Assembly: GCF_035581365.1 (NCBI RefSeq)
Contig: NZ_CP141590.1
Span: 62,001 to 126,000 of the forward strand
Direction: 5' to 3'
DNA length: 64,000 nucleotides
From: Tsuneonella sp. CC-YZS046
Lineage (GTDB): Bacteria > Pseudomonadota > Alphaproteobacteria > Sphingomonadales > Sphingomonadaceae
Notes under the pieces: model-generated
What the model saw: the letters and a program-made list of their open reading frames with translations, nothing else
Told to the model about the DNA's origin: nothing
The model's database searches: none
Translations under genes and position numbers: made by a program
Part shown: piece by piece, positions 17,839 to 26,540 of the stretch
How the letters are laid out: the number at the start of each line of letters is the position of its first letter
How positions within the stretch are numbered: the stretch's first letter is position 1

Positions 17839-20121
17839 ATGAAGCGATCTTGGCGGACGGGCCTATTTTGCAGCTGTTTCGTGCTCCTGCCAAGCGCGCC
17901 AGCGCTTGCGCAGGATTCCGCTGCGAATGACGGTTCCGAGATCATAGTTTCTGCGCGCAGGACCGACGAGCGCCTGCAGGACATTCCCTTGGCCGTTACG
18001 GCTATCAGTGGGAACGATCTGGACAGGCAGTCAATCACCGAAATTCGGCAACTCAGTTCCACCTCGCCATCGCTCAATGTCAAAGAGCACAGCAACAATC
18101 CGCAGGGCATGCTGGTCAGCCTCAGGGGGCAAACGCAAGCCGGAATCCTGCTGACGACGGACAGCTCTGTCGGGGTCTACGTAGACGGTGTCAATGTCGC
18201 GCGTTCGAATGGACTGCGCAGCGCCTTGGTGGATCTCGCCCGCGTAGAAGTCCTGAGAGGCCCGCAGGGTACCCTCTATGGGCGAAATACGACGGGTGGC
18301 GCCGTTAGCATCATAACCAATTCCCCGACGGACCGGCTTGAGGGATCTGTCAAGGTCGGCTTTGGTAATTACGATGCCGCGAATGTTGTTGGAATACTCA
18401 ACGTACCCCTCTCTCCTCAGGTTGCAACGCGTTTCGTGGTTCAGAAGAGTACTCACGACGGCTATGGCCATGATGGCCTTGGTAAGCCGGCCGGTGATGA
18501 GGACAGCTTATATTTGCGCGGCAAGATTCGCGGTGATTGGGGTAACTTTCGGGCTACTCTTTCCGGCGACTATGGAGAAATCAAGCAGGGTGGCGGCGCA
18601 TACTTCATTTCCGGCATCAATCCTGGATATAGCTTGGCCGTCAATCAGGTGGCTGCCGAAATGGGTTTGCCATTGCTACCTTCTACGTCTCCAGCTTATC
18701 TTGTCGGCGCGCCAGCAACTCCGGAAGCTCTGCAGCAAGCACGCGACGCTTTTGTAACTTATACTAATGGGACAGGGAATCATTTCGAAAATCAGGGAAC
18801 TTCTCCGAATTTTGCCAAATATAAGGGGTGGTCGGCGAGTCTGGACATGGAGTTGGATCTCAATGATTCTTTGAAGCTGAGATCAATCAGCGGCTTCAGG
18901 CATTATCTACGAAGGAACGATACCGATTACGACTCCACCCCATTCTGGATCACAAACGGATCCTTTAAAAGTAAAGCAGATTTCTTTAGCCAGGAACTTC
19001 AATTGCTTGGCAAGATGGGAAGGGCAGATTTCGTAGTAGGAGCTTATTACAGCTATGAAAATGGATATGAATCTGGTGCGAGTATAACTGCACCGCTGGT
19101 TCTAGCAGACCCCCTAGCATTTCCTAATGGTGACGTAACTAATAAAAATGTCAGTATATTCGGGCAATTAAATTACAAAATAACGGACTCCTTAACTTTC
19201 ACCGGTGGAGCACGGTACAGCAAAGAAAATAAGAAACTTGTATCATTTAATGAAACTGTATCAGGATGTTCGATCCCGATTGAGCTTCTGGATGCTCCGG
19301 GCCAATGCAGGGGAACATTCCATAAAAAGGATTCCGATCCGTCGTGGCTGGCGTCACTGGATTATAAATTCAACCGGAACTTCATGGTATATGCTAAATT
19401 TGCGAAAGGTTTCCGGGCCGGCGGTCATAATATGCGGGGCGCGCGCTCGGTTCAATCATTCGCTCCCTTCGATCCTGAAACGATCACTGAATACGAGATT
19501 GGCACGAAGGTCTCGATCTTTGATCGTGCGCTTCAATTGAACATCGCTGCCTATCATGACGATTACAAGGATGTTCAAAGAACGATTACGACCCTAATCC
19601 CGGGCGGTGGGACGACAACCACTGTATCCAATGCCGCGCAATCAACCATAAAGGGCATTGATTTCGAAGCCACTTTGCGGCCCATCCGCGCGCTTACGCT
19701 CAGTGCCGTCGTTGGCTATGTAGACGCAAAGTATGATTATTTTGTGGATGCCACTGGCGACCGGACGAACGAAGATTGGCCCACGCCGAAATGGTCGTAT
19801 GCCTTTTCAGCACGATACGATGTTGAATCCGCTTTAGGGCTACTTTCCCTTCAGGCGGACTATCAAGGACAGGGAAGGCAAAATTTGTATCCTGGCGGGG
19901 CGCGTCCGGAAGAGACTACTCAAAAAGCTTACGGACTACTCAATGGACGTATCTCGCTTGATATCGACGATGCCAGGTATCAAATCGCGATATTTGGAAG
20001 AAATATTCTCGATAAAGAGTATGCAAGCGGAGCCCAAGCTTTCGATAAATCGCTCGGATACAATATAAAATATTTAGGAGCGCCTAGGACTTACGGAGTT
20101 GAGTTAAAAACAAATTTCTAA
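17839..20121 (+). CDS. TonB-dependent outer-membrane receptor 2
   Basis: About 760 residues. The ATG at 17839 is preferred over 17827 because GGGAGAG lies between. Signal peptide ending PALAQ, TonB-box-like GSEIIVSARRTDERLQD, plug with RVEVLRGPQGTLYGRNTTGG, barrel with the late KFAKGFRAGGHN and C-terminal TYGVELKTNF ending in Phe, as outer-membrane barrels do. It is driven from the operator-bearing intergenic region. Together with the following dioxygenase and MFS transporter it forms an uptake-plus-attack unit. Confidence 0.9.
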   Translation: MKRSWRTGLFCSCFVLLPSAPALAQDSAANDGSEIIVSARRTDERLQDIPLAVTAISGNDLDRQSITEIRQLSSTSPSLNVKEHSNNPQGMLVSLRGQTQAGILLTTDSSVGVYVDGVNVARSNGLRSALVDLARVEVLRGPQGTLYGRNTTGGAVSIITNSPTDRLEGSVKVGFGNYDAANVVGILNVPLSPQVATRFVVQKSTHDGYGHDGLGKPAGDEDSLYLRGKIRGDWGNFRATLSGDYGEIKQGGGAYFISGINPGYSLAVNQVAAEMGLPLLPSTSPAYLVGAPATPEALQQARDAFVTYTNGTGNHFENQGTSPNFAKYKGWSASLDMELDLNDSLKLRSISGFRHYLRRNDTDYDSTPFWITNGSFKSKADFFSQELQLLGKMGRADFVVGAYYSYENGYESGASITAPLVLADPLAFPNGDVTNKNVSIFGQLNYKITDSLTFTGGARYSKENKKLVSFNETVSGCSIPIELLDAPGQCRGTFHKKDSDPSWLASLDYKFNRNFMVYAKFAKGFRAGGHNMRGARSVQSFAPFDPETITEYEIGTKVSIFDRALQLNIAAYHDDYKDVQRTITTLIPGGGTTTTVSNAAQSTIKGIDFEATLRPIRALTLSAVVGYVDAKYDYFVDATGDRTNEDWPTPKWSYAFSARYDVESALGLLSLQADYQGQGRQNLYPGGARPEETTQKAYGLLNGRISLDIDDARYQIAIFGRNILDKEYASGAQAFDKSLGYNIKYLGAPRTYGVELKTNF

Positions 20122-20186
20122 GCATAGCTTTGGATATTTTTAAATTTTGTGGATCATGTATTTTTCGTAAAATGAAGGATTAAAAA

Positions 20187-21041
20187 ATGCTTCTGGATAT
20201 CAGAAAAATTCACGAAAAATTTGGATCTGAGATTTTAGATTTCCAAATCTCTGACGGAATCCTGCAAGAAGAAGCAAAAGAGATTAGAGATGTAGTCGAG
20301 CAATACGGGGTAATTTTGCTTCGTGGGCAAAATTTAACCGAAGACACAATGATAAATTTTTCTGATCGCTTAGGAGGTAGGCATAAATTTGTCGCAGTAG
20401 AGGGACAGCCAAGTGAGTTTATCTATCGAGTAAGCAATCTTGATGTGAACGGAAATATTCTGTCGCTGGATGATGTCAGAATGCGATCTAATGCTGCAAA
20501 CGAACTTTGGCATACGGATACCACGTACCAGCGGCCGCGCACGGCGCTTTCCATGTTATACGCGATCGAAGTGGCACCTGAAGGCGGGGAGACCGAATTC
20601 TGTGATACGCGATGTGCTTATGAAGCTCTCTCGGAGCAGGAAAAATCAACCCTTGAAGGATTGATCGGAAAGCATTCCGTAATTCAATCGCGAGCCCTTA
20701 CCGGTTTCCACGATTGGACTGATGAGCAACGTCGGCAACTTCAAATCGTTGCAAGACCATTAGTGGAAATGCATCGGCCAAGCGGTCGTAAAGCGCTGTG
20801 CATTGCTTCTCATGTGGGTGATATAGCGCCGCTTCCGAAAGAGGAGGGGTTGGCGCTTCTCAAAAGACTGATTGATGCGGCTACCGGACCAGGTTGTGTC
20901 TATACGCATCACTGGAAGCCTCGCGATCTGCTCATTTGGGATAACAGATGTACCATGCATCGGGCGCGTCCTTATGAATATACCAAGCATGCGCGGGATT
21001 ATCGTACAGCGCGCGTGGAAGATCATGAGGATATTGAATAG
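20187..21041 (+). CDS. TauD/TfdA-family 2-oxoglutarate/Fe(II) dioxygenase, copy 2
   Basis: 284 residues, paralogue of 15115-15978. Ligands: WHTD at H109/D111, TMHRARPY with H258, and R270 for 2-oxoglutarate. Shared blocks include GGETEFCDTRCAYEALSEQE, SRALTGFHDWTDEQR and RKALCIASHVG. The loop between the first strand and the HxD motif differs clearly from copy 1, so the two may treat different enantiomers or homologues, as RdpA and SdpA do for phenoxypropionates. That parallel is inference. Confidence 0.85.
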   Translation: MLLDIRKIHEKFGSEILDFQISDGILQEEAKEIRDVVEQYGVILLRGQNLTEDTMINFSDRLGGRHKFVAVEGQPSEFIYRVSNLDVNGNILSLDDVRMRSNAANELWHTDTTYQRPRTALSMLYAIEVAPEGGETEFCDTRCAYEALSEQEKSTLEGLIGKHSVIQSRALTGFHDWTDEQRRQLQIVARPLVEMHRPSGRKALCIASHVGDIAPLPKEEGLALLKRLIDAATGPGCVYTHHWKPRDLLIWDNRCTMHRARPYEYTKHARDYRTARVEDHEDIE

Positions 21042-21223
21042 GATATTACGCTCTCGCGCCTCAAGAGACGTTTGAGGTCGGTGGAAGGAGCGCCTTGGTT
21101 GTCGCGGCAATGCGAATTCGTTCTCCCAATGCCCAAGAGACAAATTCTCAAAAACGATGATCGAGTTAAAGTGGATCCGCACTTCGCAAAAAGGCGGCTA
21201 TCTTATCGGATAGAGAGAGAAAA

Positions 21224-22540
21224 ATGAGGGTTGTTGCGGATAACGGAGACTTACGGTCCAACTCAGGCGGCGCTTGGTATACGGTCGCTTTTCTCGCATT
21301 GTTATATTCCGTTTCATTCATCGATAGGATGATCTTGGCCCTGCTCGCTCAGGACGTTTCGACATCTTTAGAATTAAGCGATCGTCAAATGGGCTTGCTC
21401 TTGGGAGCAGGTTTTTCGATAGTTTATGCACTTGCCGGTATTCCCCTTGCTGGCCTTGTGGATCGTGGAAATCGCCGGAACCTCATTGGCTGCGGGGTAA
21501 TCCTGTGGAGTCTGACAACTGCCGCATCCGGCTTCGCTCAGAGTTTTTCGACATTGTTTGTTTTGCGTTGTGGTGTCGCGCTAGGAGAGGCTGTTTTGAC
21601 GCCGGCGGCTATCTCTATGATCGCCGACCTGTTTGCTAAAAAAGATCGCGTCCTTCCGACGGCGGTGTATGGCGCGATGGCCAGTATAATGGGAGTGGGG
21701 GCTCTGTTCGTCGGGTCAGCAGTTCTGGCCGTTGCGAATTCGTTTGAGGGCATATCCTCCCTTGCTCCCTGGCGTCTGACTTTAGTTATTTTGGGATCTG
21801 TGGGCACATTGTTAGCCGTGCTCTTTCTGGGCTCGGTCTCGGAGCCAAGACGATGCGGAGGCTCTTTAGAGAAGAATGGCTACTTTCGCTCCTTTGGTGA
21901 TCTGGCGAAATATCTAAGAACTCATTGGAAATTTTATGGCCTCTTCTACGCAGGACTGATGCTCACGACAATCGTGCATCTGGCGGCCTTGTCATGGCTC
22001 CCAACGATCGCCATCCGAAAATTTGGATTGTTGTCCGGCGACGCTGGCTATCTTCTCGGAGCCATCGGGGCAGGTGGGGGCCTTATTTCCGCGCTCTTCT
22101 GGTCAGTTTTCGTTAACAAGATGACGCGGTTGGGGCGGCCGAGCGGTTCCATGATAGGGTTGATTGCGAGCAGCATCATATCAATGACTTTTCTTGTGAT
22201 CGCTCTCGAAGAAAAATCACTTGTAGCATCAATGATAGCGCTCTTCGTATCCATGATCGGGATCGCGGCCACCGGAATATTGGGACCTCTCGTTATACAA
22301 CAATATGGTCCACCTAATTTTCGGGGGAGACTTATTTCACTATATCTCCTTACATCATACTTGATTAGCTATACATTTGGCCCGCTGATCGCAGTTTATC
22401 TATCGGATATGGTCGGCTCCCGCAGCGGTCACCTCGATGAAGGTATTTCGTTCATGGCCATGGCTTTTGGTCCCTTTGCAGCCATTGCCTTTTGTGGTGC
22501 ACTATTTTTCAGTATTCGCACAAGTCGGACAACCAGATAA
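21224..22540 (+). CDS. MFS transporter (spinster/ACS-like)
   Basis: 438 residues with about twelve hydrophobic segments. The start region YTVAFLALLYSVSFIDRMIL and the following LGAGFSIVYALAGIPLAGLV, DRGNRRNL form the MFS signature between helices 2 and 3. The type resembles aromatic-acid or spinster-like sphingomonad carriers. The RBS is GAGAGAGAAAA before ATG. As last gene of the island it probably moves the substrate or a product of the TfdA-type dioxygenases across the inner membrane. Confidence 0.85.
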   Translation: MRVVADNGDLRSNSGGAWYTVAFLALLYSVSFIDRMILALLAQDVSTSLELSDRQMGLLLGAGFSIVYALAGIPLAGLVDRGNRRNLIGCGVILWSLTTAASGFAQSFSTLFVLRCGVALGEAVLTPAAISMIADLFAKKDRVLPTAVYGAMASIMGVGALFVGSAVLAVANSFEGISSLAPWRLTLVILGSVGTLLAVLFLGSVSEPRRCGGSLEKNGYFRSFGDLAKYLRTHWKFYGLFYAGLMLTTIVHLAALSWLPTIAIRKFGLLSGDAGYLLGAIGAGGGLISALFWSVFVNKMTRLGRPSGSMIGLIASSIISMTFLVIALEEKSLVASMIALFVSMIGIAATGILGPLVIQQYGPPNFRGRLISLYLLTSYLISYTFGPLIAVYLSDMVGSRSGHLDEGISFMAMAFGPFAAIAFCGALFFSIRTSRTTR

Positions 22541-22809
22541 CAAGGTAGCGCTTCGGCTATCGTTATATGAGGGCGGTGCTAGGGCTTCTCGATCGCATGA
22601 GCCAGCGCGTTTTGCGCCACACCGACGGCATACGTTTGGAACCGCCATTACCGCGCGGCGGCCTTGGTATGATGCGTGGCTAGCTTCTCCTCACGATAAA
22701 GCCGCTAGATTTTCTTGCGGTTGATTGGACTGCCCGCGATGACTGGTCCGGTTACGTAGTTAGTTGATATGCGGCATGAAGTGCTTGGGGATGGTGGTCC
22801 AGTTGCAGC
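22541..22809. other. Gap with eroded transposase debris
   Basis: No intact gene. On the minus strand around 22655-22725 the reading INRKKI-stop-RLYREEKLA resembles the NRKRIYRLYREE helix of IS3-family OrfB proteins but carries a stop. It lies downstream (in minus orientation) of a C-terminal OrfB piece, so at least two IS3 fragments are stacked here. Confidence 0.4.
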
Positions 22810-23137
22810 GTTAGTTTCCGGCTTGCTTGGCCCCGATCGGGGCCAAGCAAAATCCTGATCCGGCAAGATATTCCGCCGGGGTCAGATTGCCAAGGGCCAT
22901 GTGAGGACGGCTCTCATTGTATTCCCTTCGCCAAGCCTCAATCAGACGCCTTGCTTCAGGGATCGAGGCGAACCAATACAGGTTCTGGCATTCATCCCGG
23001 AACGATCCGTTGAACGTCTCGATATAGGCATTATCAGTCGGCTTCCCAGGGCGGCTGAAGTCGATCCGAACGCCATGGTGATAGGCCCAAAGATCGACCA
23101 GGCGACCGGTAAATTCACCGCCGTTGTCGGCGAACTA
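22810..23137 (-). pseudogene. IS3-family transposase (OrfB) C-terminal half
   Basis: The minus strand reads FADNGGEFTGRLVDLWAYHH, RIDFSRPGKPTDNAYIETFN, GSFRDECQNLYWFAS, EAWRREYNESRPHMALGNLT, ending in LAGSGFC and a stop at 22810. It includes the second Asp (DNG) and the Glu (RDEC-type) region of the DDE core. The N-terminal half is missing: at 23137 the sequence changes abruptly into the DUF5681 gene, so this insertion or a deletion truncated both genes. Confidence 0.85.
22822..22849. repeat. 28-bp perfect palindrome
   Basis: A perfect palindrome centred between 22835 and 22836, core CCCCGATCGGGG with flanking TTGCTTGG / CCAAGCAA arms. It falls within the last codons of the OrfB remnant. It may act as an element-borne terminator or be a feature of the IS end. 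Confidence 0.6.
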
Positions 23138-23969
23138 GTGTTCCGACGACGGACACATCGCGTAATGCCCTGCTTGCCCTGAGTTCGTCTAGGGCCTTGC
23201 CGGGCCGAGAAGCGCCCTCGCGATATGATCTGCTCTCCAACTTCGTCTTGTAACGCTCGGAGACGGCATCGTTGATGATGTCGAACATCCGCTGCTCCCA
23301 GTGCCATTCGTCGAGATACACCTCCTTCAATTTCGGATCGTCGGTCTCGCGGTATTGCCTGGCGCAGTCAGTCACGATTTCCTGCGCTTCGGTGCGGCGC
23401 TTGAGCGCCTCATCGAGGCGGTCCCGCGCCTCGCGGGTCATCGGCCCGGTGAACCGGACGCTGCCATCGTTCGGGTCGAGGATGACGTCGGCGGGATGGG
23501 GTATCGGACGAGGGGGCGCGGCGCCTGCTCGTTCTGCCCGCTCGATCGCCTCGGTCCACTCGTGCTTGTAATTCACCCACGCTCCGAACGACTCCAGCCG
23601 AGAGGTGAAGTCGTCGCGTTCGAGCTTGGTGACCATCTCGGTGAGCGTGCGCTGAGCGAACCGGTTACCCTTGAGAGCCGAGACGCCCATCGCGCGGAAC
23701 ACCGCCTGGATCGCCGGGAGCTCAATGACCCTGTCACCCTCGCGCAGCGTGACCGTCCGGTAGGCCTCTTCGCGCAGGTAAGCCTCGGCAACGCGTATGC
23801 CGACCCGAGTGTCGATCTTCGGCTTGTTCGGTGATCCGCGCGGGCGCCCACGCGGATTGCCCGAGGTGCCTTTCCGGAACCGATGCTCGGCCGGAGGGCG
23901 ACCGTAACCGACCTTGTAGGGCGCCAAGCGCTTATCGTCGACCTCACCCTTGTCGTCGGCGCCGCTCAT
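23115..23969 (-). CDS. DUF5681-containing protein, 3' end truncated at an IS3 remnant
   Basis: 284 residues as read, but only residues 1-277 or so precede the IS junction at about 23137. The N-terminus has YKVGYGRPPAEHRFRKGTSG then NPRGRPRGSPNKPK, the DUF5681 signature seen in prophage and integrative-element proteins. The remainder is charged and helical. Start overlaps the stop of the methyltransferase as ATGA (23966-23969), so the two are translationally coupled. Function unknown; such pairs are typical of phage-like gene blocks. Confidence 0.75.
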   Translation of the reverse strand: MSGADDKGEVDDKRLAPYKVGYGRPPAEHRFRKGTSGNPRGRPRGSPNKPKIDTRVGIRVAEAYLREEAYRTVTLREGDRVIELPAIQAVFRAMGVSALKGNRFAQRTLTEMVTKLERDDFTSRLESFGAWVNYKHEWTEAIERAERAGAAPPRPIPHPADVILDPNDGSVRFTGPMTREARDRLDEALKRRTEAQEIVTDCARQYRETDDPKLKEVYLDEWHWEQRMFDIINDAVSERYKTKLESRSYREGASRPGKALDELRASRALRDVSVVGTLVRRQRR

Positions 23970-25297
23970 TCAGCCGCCTCCCGGCCGAAGCCAAGACGTT
24001 CGTCGCCGATATCCTCGAAACAATCGGAAGTGCCGGCGAGCATTGCCTGCTTACCGGTGTAATCCTGCCAGCGCCTCACAATGGTGTCGCAGTAGAGCGG
24101 GTCGTATTCGATGAGGCGGGCCGAGCGACCGGTCTTCTCGGCCGCGATGAGCGTACTTCCCGAGCCGCCGAACCCGTCGAGCACGATCTCCCCGCGCTTC
24201 GAACAGTCGCGGATTGCGTCCGCGATAAGCGCGACCGGCTTGACCGTGGGGTGCATCGCGAGCTCGTTCGAACGGTTAGCACCAACCGAGCTGATACCGG
24301 CATAGTCCCACACGTTGGTACGATAGCGGCCCGTCTCACCGAGCCCGAAGGTGTTGGTGTGGGTCGCGGTCCCCTGCTTGAAGACGAACACCAGCTCATG
24401 CTTCGAGCGATAGAAGGCGCCCATCCCGCCATTTGTCTTGTTCCAGACCACGAGGTTCTTGAGCTCGGTGAAGCACTGGCTCCCCGCAGTCAGGAGTTCG
24501 CTCATGTGACGCCAGTCCATGCAGACGTAGGCGATTGCCCCGTCGCTCATGACACGGGACATGTTGCCAAGCGTCTCGGTCAGGAACGCGGTGAACTGGC
24601 TTTCGCTCATCTCGCCCGAAGCAAACGCGAACTCGCGGTGCTTGACGGATCCGAGCCCGCAGACGTTGCCGTCTATCGCGACGTTATAGGGTGGGTCGGT
24701 GAAGACGAGATCGGCTCGCGCACCATCCAGCAGGCGATCCATTCCAGCGGCATCACGGGAGTCGCCACAAAGCAGCCGGTGACGTCCCAGCTCCCAGATA
24801 TCACCCATCCGAGAGACCGGATCGCCACTGACCAGCGACACCGCGTCTTCAGGCGCCATGGGACCATCCGTGGCAGCCTCGCTCGCCTCGTCGATCGCGA
24901 GATCGATCTCGGCCAGGCTGAACCCGGTGAGCTCCACGTCGAACTCGAGGTCGACGAGCGCCTGGAGCTCGATGGCGATGATCTCCTTGTCCCAGCCGGC
25001 GTTCAGCGCGAGCTTGTTGTCGGCAAGGATATAAGCGCGCTGCTCGGTCTGCGACAGGTGCGCGAGGCACAGCGTTGGCACGGACCGGCGTCCGAGCAAC
25101 CTCGCCGCTTCGACCCGGCCATGGCCGGCGATGATCTCGCCGTCCTCTGACACGAGCACGGGGTTGGTGAACCCGAACCGTTCGATCGAGTTGGCGATCT
25201 GCCTGATCTGTTTTCTGGAGTGGGTCCGCGCATTGCGCAGGTAGGGCTTGAGGATGTCGATCGATAGGTCGATCACCTGCTGGGTAGGGTAGTTCAT
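23966..25297 (-). CDS. ParB-domain DNA methyltransferase (N4/N6-adenine or cytosine type)
   Basis: 443 residues. Residues 8-140 form a ParB/Srx-like domain (GEIIAGHGRVEAARLLGR near 53-70). From about 165 a Rossmann methyltransferase follows: motif IV DPPY at 201-204, then HPTVKP and motif I LDGFGGSGSTL near the C-terminus, giving the beta-class order. These fused enzymes are common in prophages and methylate DNA without a linked restriction enzyme. It is the first gene of a minus-strand pair with DUF5681. No restriction partner is visible. Confidence 0.9.
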   Translation of the reverse strand: MNYPTQQVIDLSIDILKPYLRNARTHSRKQIRQIANSIERFGFTNPVLVSEDGEIIAGHGRVEAARLLGRRSVPTLCLAHLSQTEQRAYILADNKLALNAGWDKEIIAIELQALVDLEFDVELTGFSLAEIDLAIDEASEAATDGPMAPEDAVSLVSGDPVSRMGDIWELGRHRLLCGDSRDAAGMDRLLDGARADLVFTDPPYNVAIDGNVCGLGSVKHREFAFASGEMSESQFTAFLTETLGNMSRVMSDGAIAYVCMDWRHMSELLTAGSQCFTELKNLVVWNKTNGGMGAFYRSKHELVFVFKQGTATHTNTFGLGETGRYRTNVWDYAGISSVGANRSNELAMHPTVKPVALIADAIRDCSKRGEIVLDGFGGSGSTLIAAEKTGRSARLIEYDPLYCDTIVRRWQDYTGKQAMLAGTSDCFEDIGDERLGFGREAAE

Positions 25298-26014
25298 TGC
25301 TCGTTTCTCCCGTCAGCCGTCACGGCGATGGAGTGCGGCTTTTACCACGTTTAGGCCGGACAGTCAAGAACGAAGAGGGAACAAGCGAATCGCAGTAACA
25401 CGAGGGTGGAGCTGGCAGGCCGTTGATCAATGCTGCAATCGAGGGTCCGCGGGCTCAACTTCGGCCAAGAGCGGGGTCGCTGTTTTCCCTAATCGGATCC
25501 CTGTTTGCCGGAAGCAGGATCGCTGATCCGCTGGATCCAATTCCCTGTTCCACGCACAGGGAATTTGCTTCGGGAAATGGCGGAATTCTGCTATTTTCGA
25601 AGGCTCCGAATAAGCTGATGCTGCCCCAGAAATCGCAATTTCCCTGTAGATTCCCTGTAAAATAGTGAAAACAGCCAAGAGACTGGTTCGCTTTGGACTG
25701 CGTCGCGCACCATTCGCATTTCGGCTGTTTTCGGGTTTTGCCTGTTCTCCGCTTCGGAGGCGATTTTTCCAGGCTGGCTCGCCAGATTGAATTTCGGGCG
25801 ATGCTGGGGCCGCGTTAAGGATTCTCTTAGCACCTTCGCCGCTATCCGATGAGGGGCCGGTGCGGGCTTTCATCCGGGCGCAGGCAGAGCAGGCTTGTCT
25901 TTCCGCTTGTCGCCTGCCTAAGAACTGGCAGTCTGAATCTCCGGATGAAGGGCGCAGGATACGGGTGGTGAACGCTTCGAGCGGAACCATACAGGTTCAA
26001 GGGCGGATTTGCGG
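25298..26014. other. 717-bp gap with TTCCCTGT repeats and a hairpin
   Basis: No supported gene. Within 25483-25660 the word TTCCCT(GT) recurs: near 25485, at 25541, as the inverse ACAGGGAA at 25556, and twice near 25640-25658. The pair at 25539-25565 forms a 10-bp perfect stem AATTCCCTGT / ACAGGGAATT with a 7-base loop. From memory, similar CCCTGT-rich stretches recur in sphingomonad genomes. It separates the mobile-element block from the YfiRNB operon. Confidence 0.45.
25539..25565. repeat. 10-bp-arm hairpin in a CCCTGT repeat cluster
   Basis: AATTCCCTGT (25539-25548), loop TCCACGC, ACAGGGAATT (25556-25565). Part of the repeat cluster in the gap before YfiR. Role unknown; no T-run follows on either side. 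Confidence 0.55.
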
Positions 26015-26536
26015 ATGAAGCGATGGTTTCTGCTGCTGGCTGCGCCGCTGCTGATCTGCGCGACCAACGGCATCACGCCGGTCGCGGTTCCGGTCGGTTC
26101 GGATGCTGCCCGGGCGACGGCGCATCTGGTGAAGTCCGTTCTGGAATATACCCGCTGGCCCAAGCGCCGCGAGGTCATAAACCTGTGCGTGGTGGGTGAA
26201 GCGCGCTTCGGTGAAGGCTTCCCCCATGCTTCGCTGGACAATGGCGTTCCGATCAGGCGGCGCAGTTTCACGCAGTTCGATTCCGCCGCGGCATCGGCCT
26301 GCGACGCCCTCTATCTGGGAAAGATCGAGCTGGGCAGGGCCAGGCAGTGGAACGCGCTGGTGCGCGGAACGCCGGTCGTGACCATTGCCGAGCACGATCC
26401 GCAATGCATCAGCGAAGCCATGATCTGCCTGATCTATGGCAGGAACAGCCTGTCCTTCGAGCTTAATGTGGATGCTGTCGCCCGGTCGAAAGTCAGGATT
26501 GACCCCCGGATATTCCGAATGGCGAGGGGGCTTTAA
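26015..26536 (+). CDS. yfiR: YfiR-like periplasmic repressor of a diguanylate cyclase
   Basis: 173 residues. Signal peptide MKRWFLLLAAPLLICATNG, then the YfiR/DUF4154 domain: FLEYTRWP-like VLEYTRWPKRREVINLCVVG, ACDALYLGKIELG and a C-terminal serine/Leu-rich strand. Four mature cysteines lie at C58, C96, C131 and C138; the 7-residue spacing of the last pair matches the stabilising disulfide reported in Pseudomonas YfiR. It precedes a GGDEF protein by four bases. Family role: binds and silences YfiN in the periplasm until released by YfiB or reducing stress. Confidence 0.8.
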   Translation: MKRWFLLLAAPLLICATNGITPVAVPVGSDAARATAHLVKSVLEYTRWPKRREVINLCVVGEARFGEGFPHASLDNGVPIRRRSFTQFDSAAASACDALYLGKIELGRARQWNALVRGTPVVTIAEHDPQCISEAMICLIYGRNSLSFELNVDAVARSKVRIDPRIFRMARGL

Positions 26537-26540
26537 ACTT

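Noticed and set aside
17603-17893. N-terminal extension of the TetR at 16925 up to 17893
   Set aside because: It would translate through both operators and the start of the divergent receptor; the HTH lead-in begins just after the internal ATG at 17605.
25427-25990. 187-codon minus-strand reading in the gap before YfiR
   Set aside because: It runs straight through the CCCTGT repeat cluster and hairpin; composition is not protein-like and no RBS is seen.
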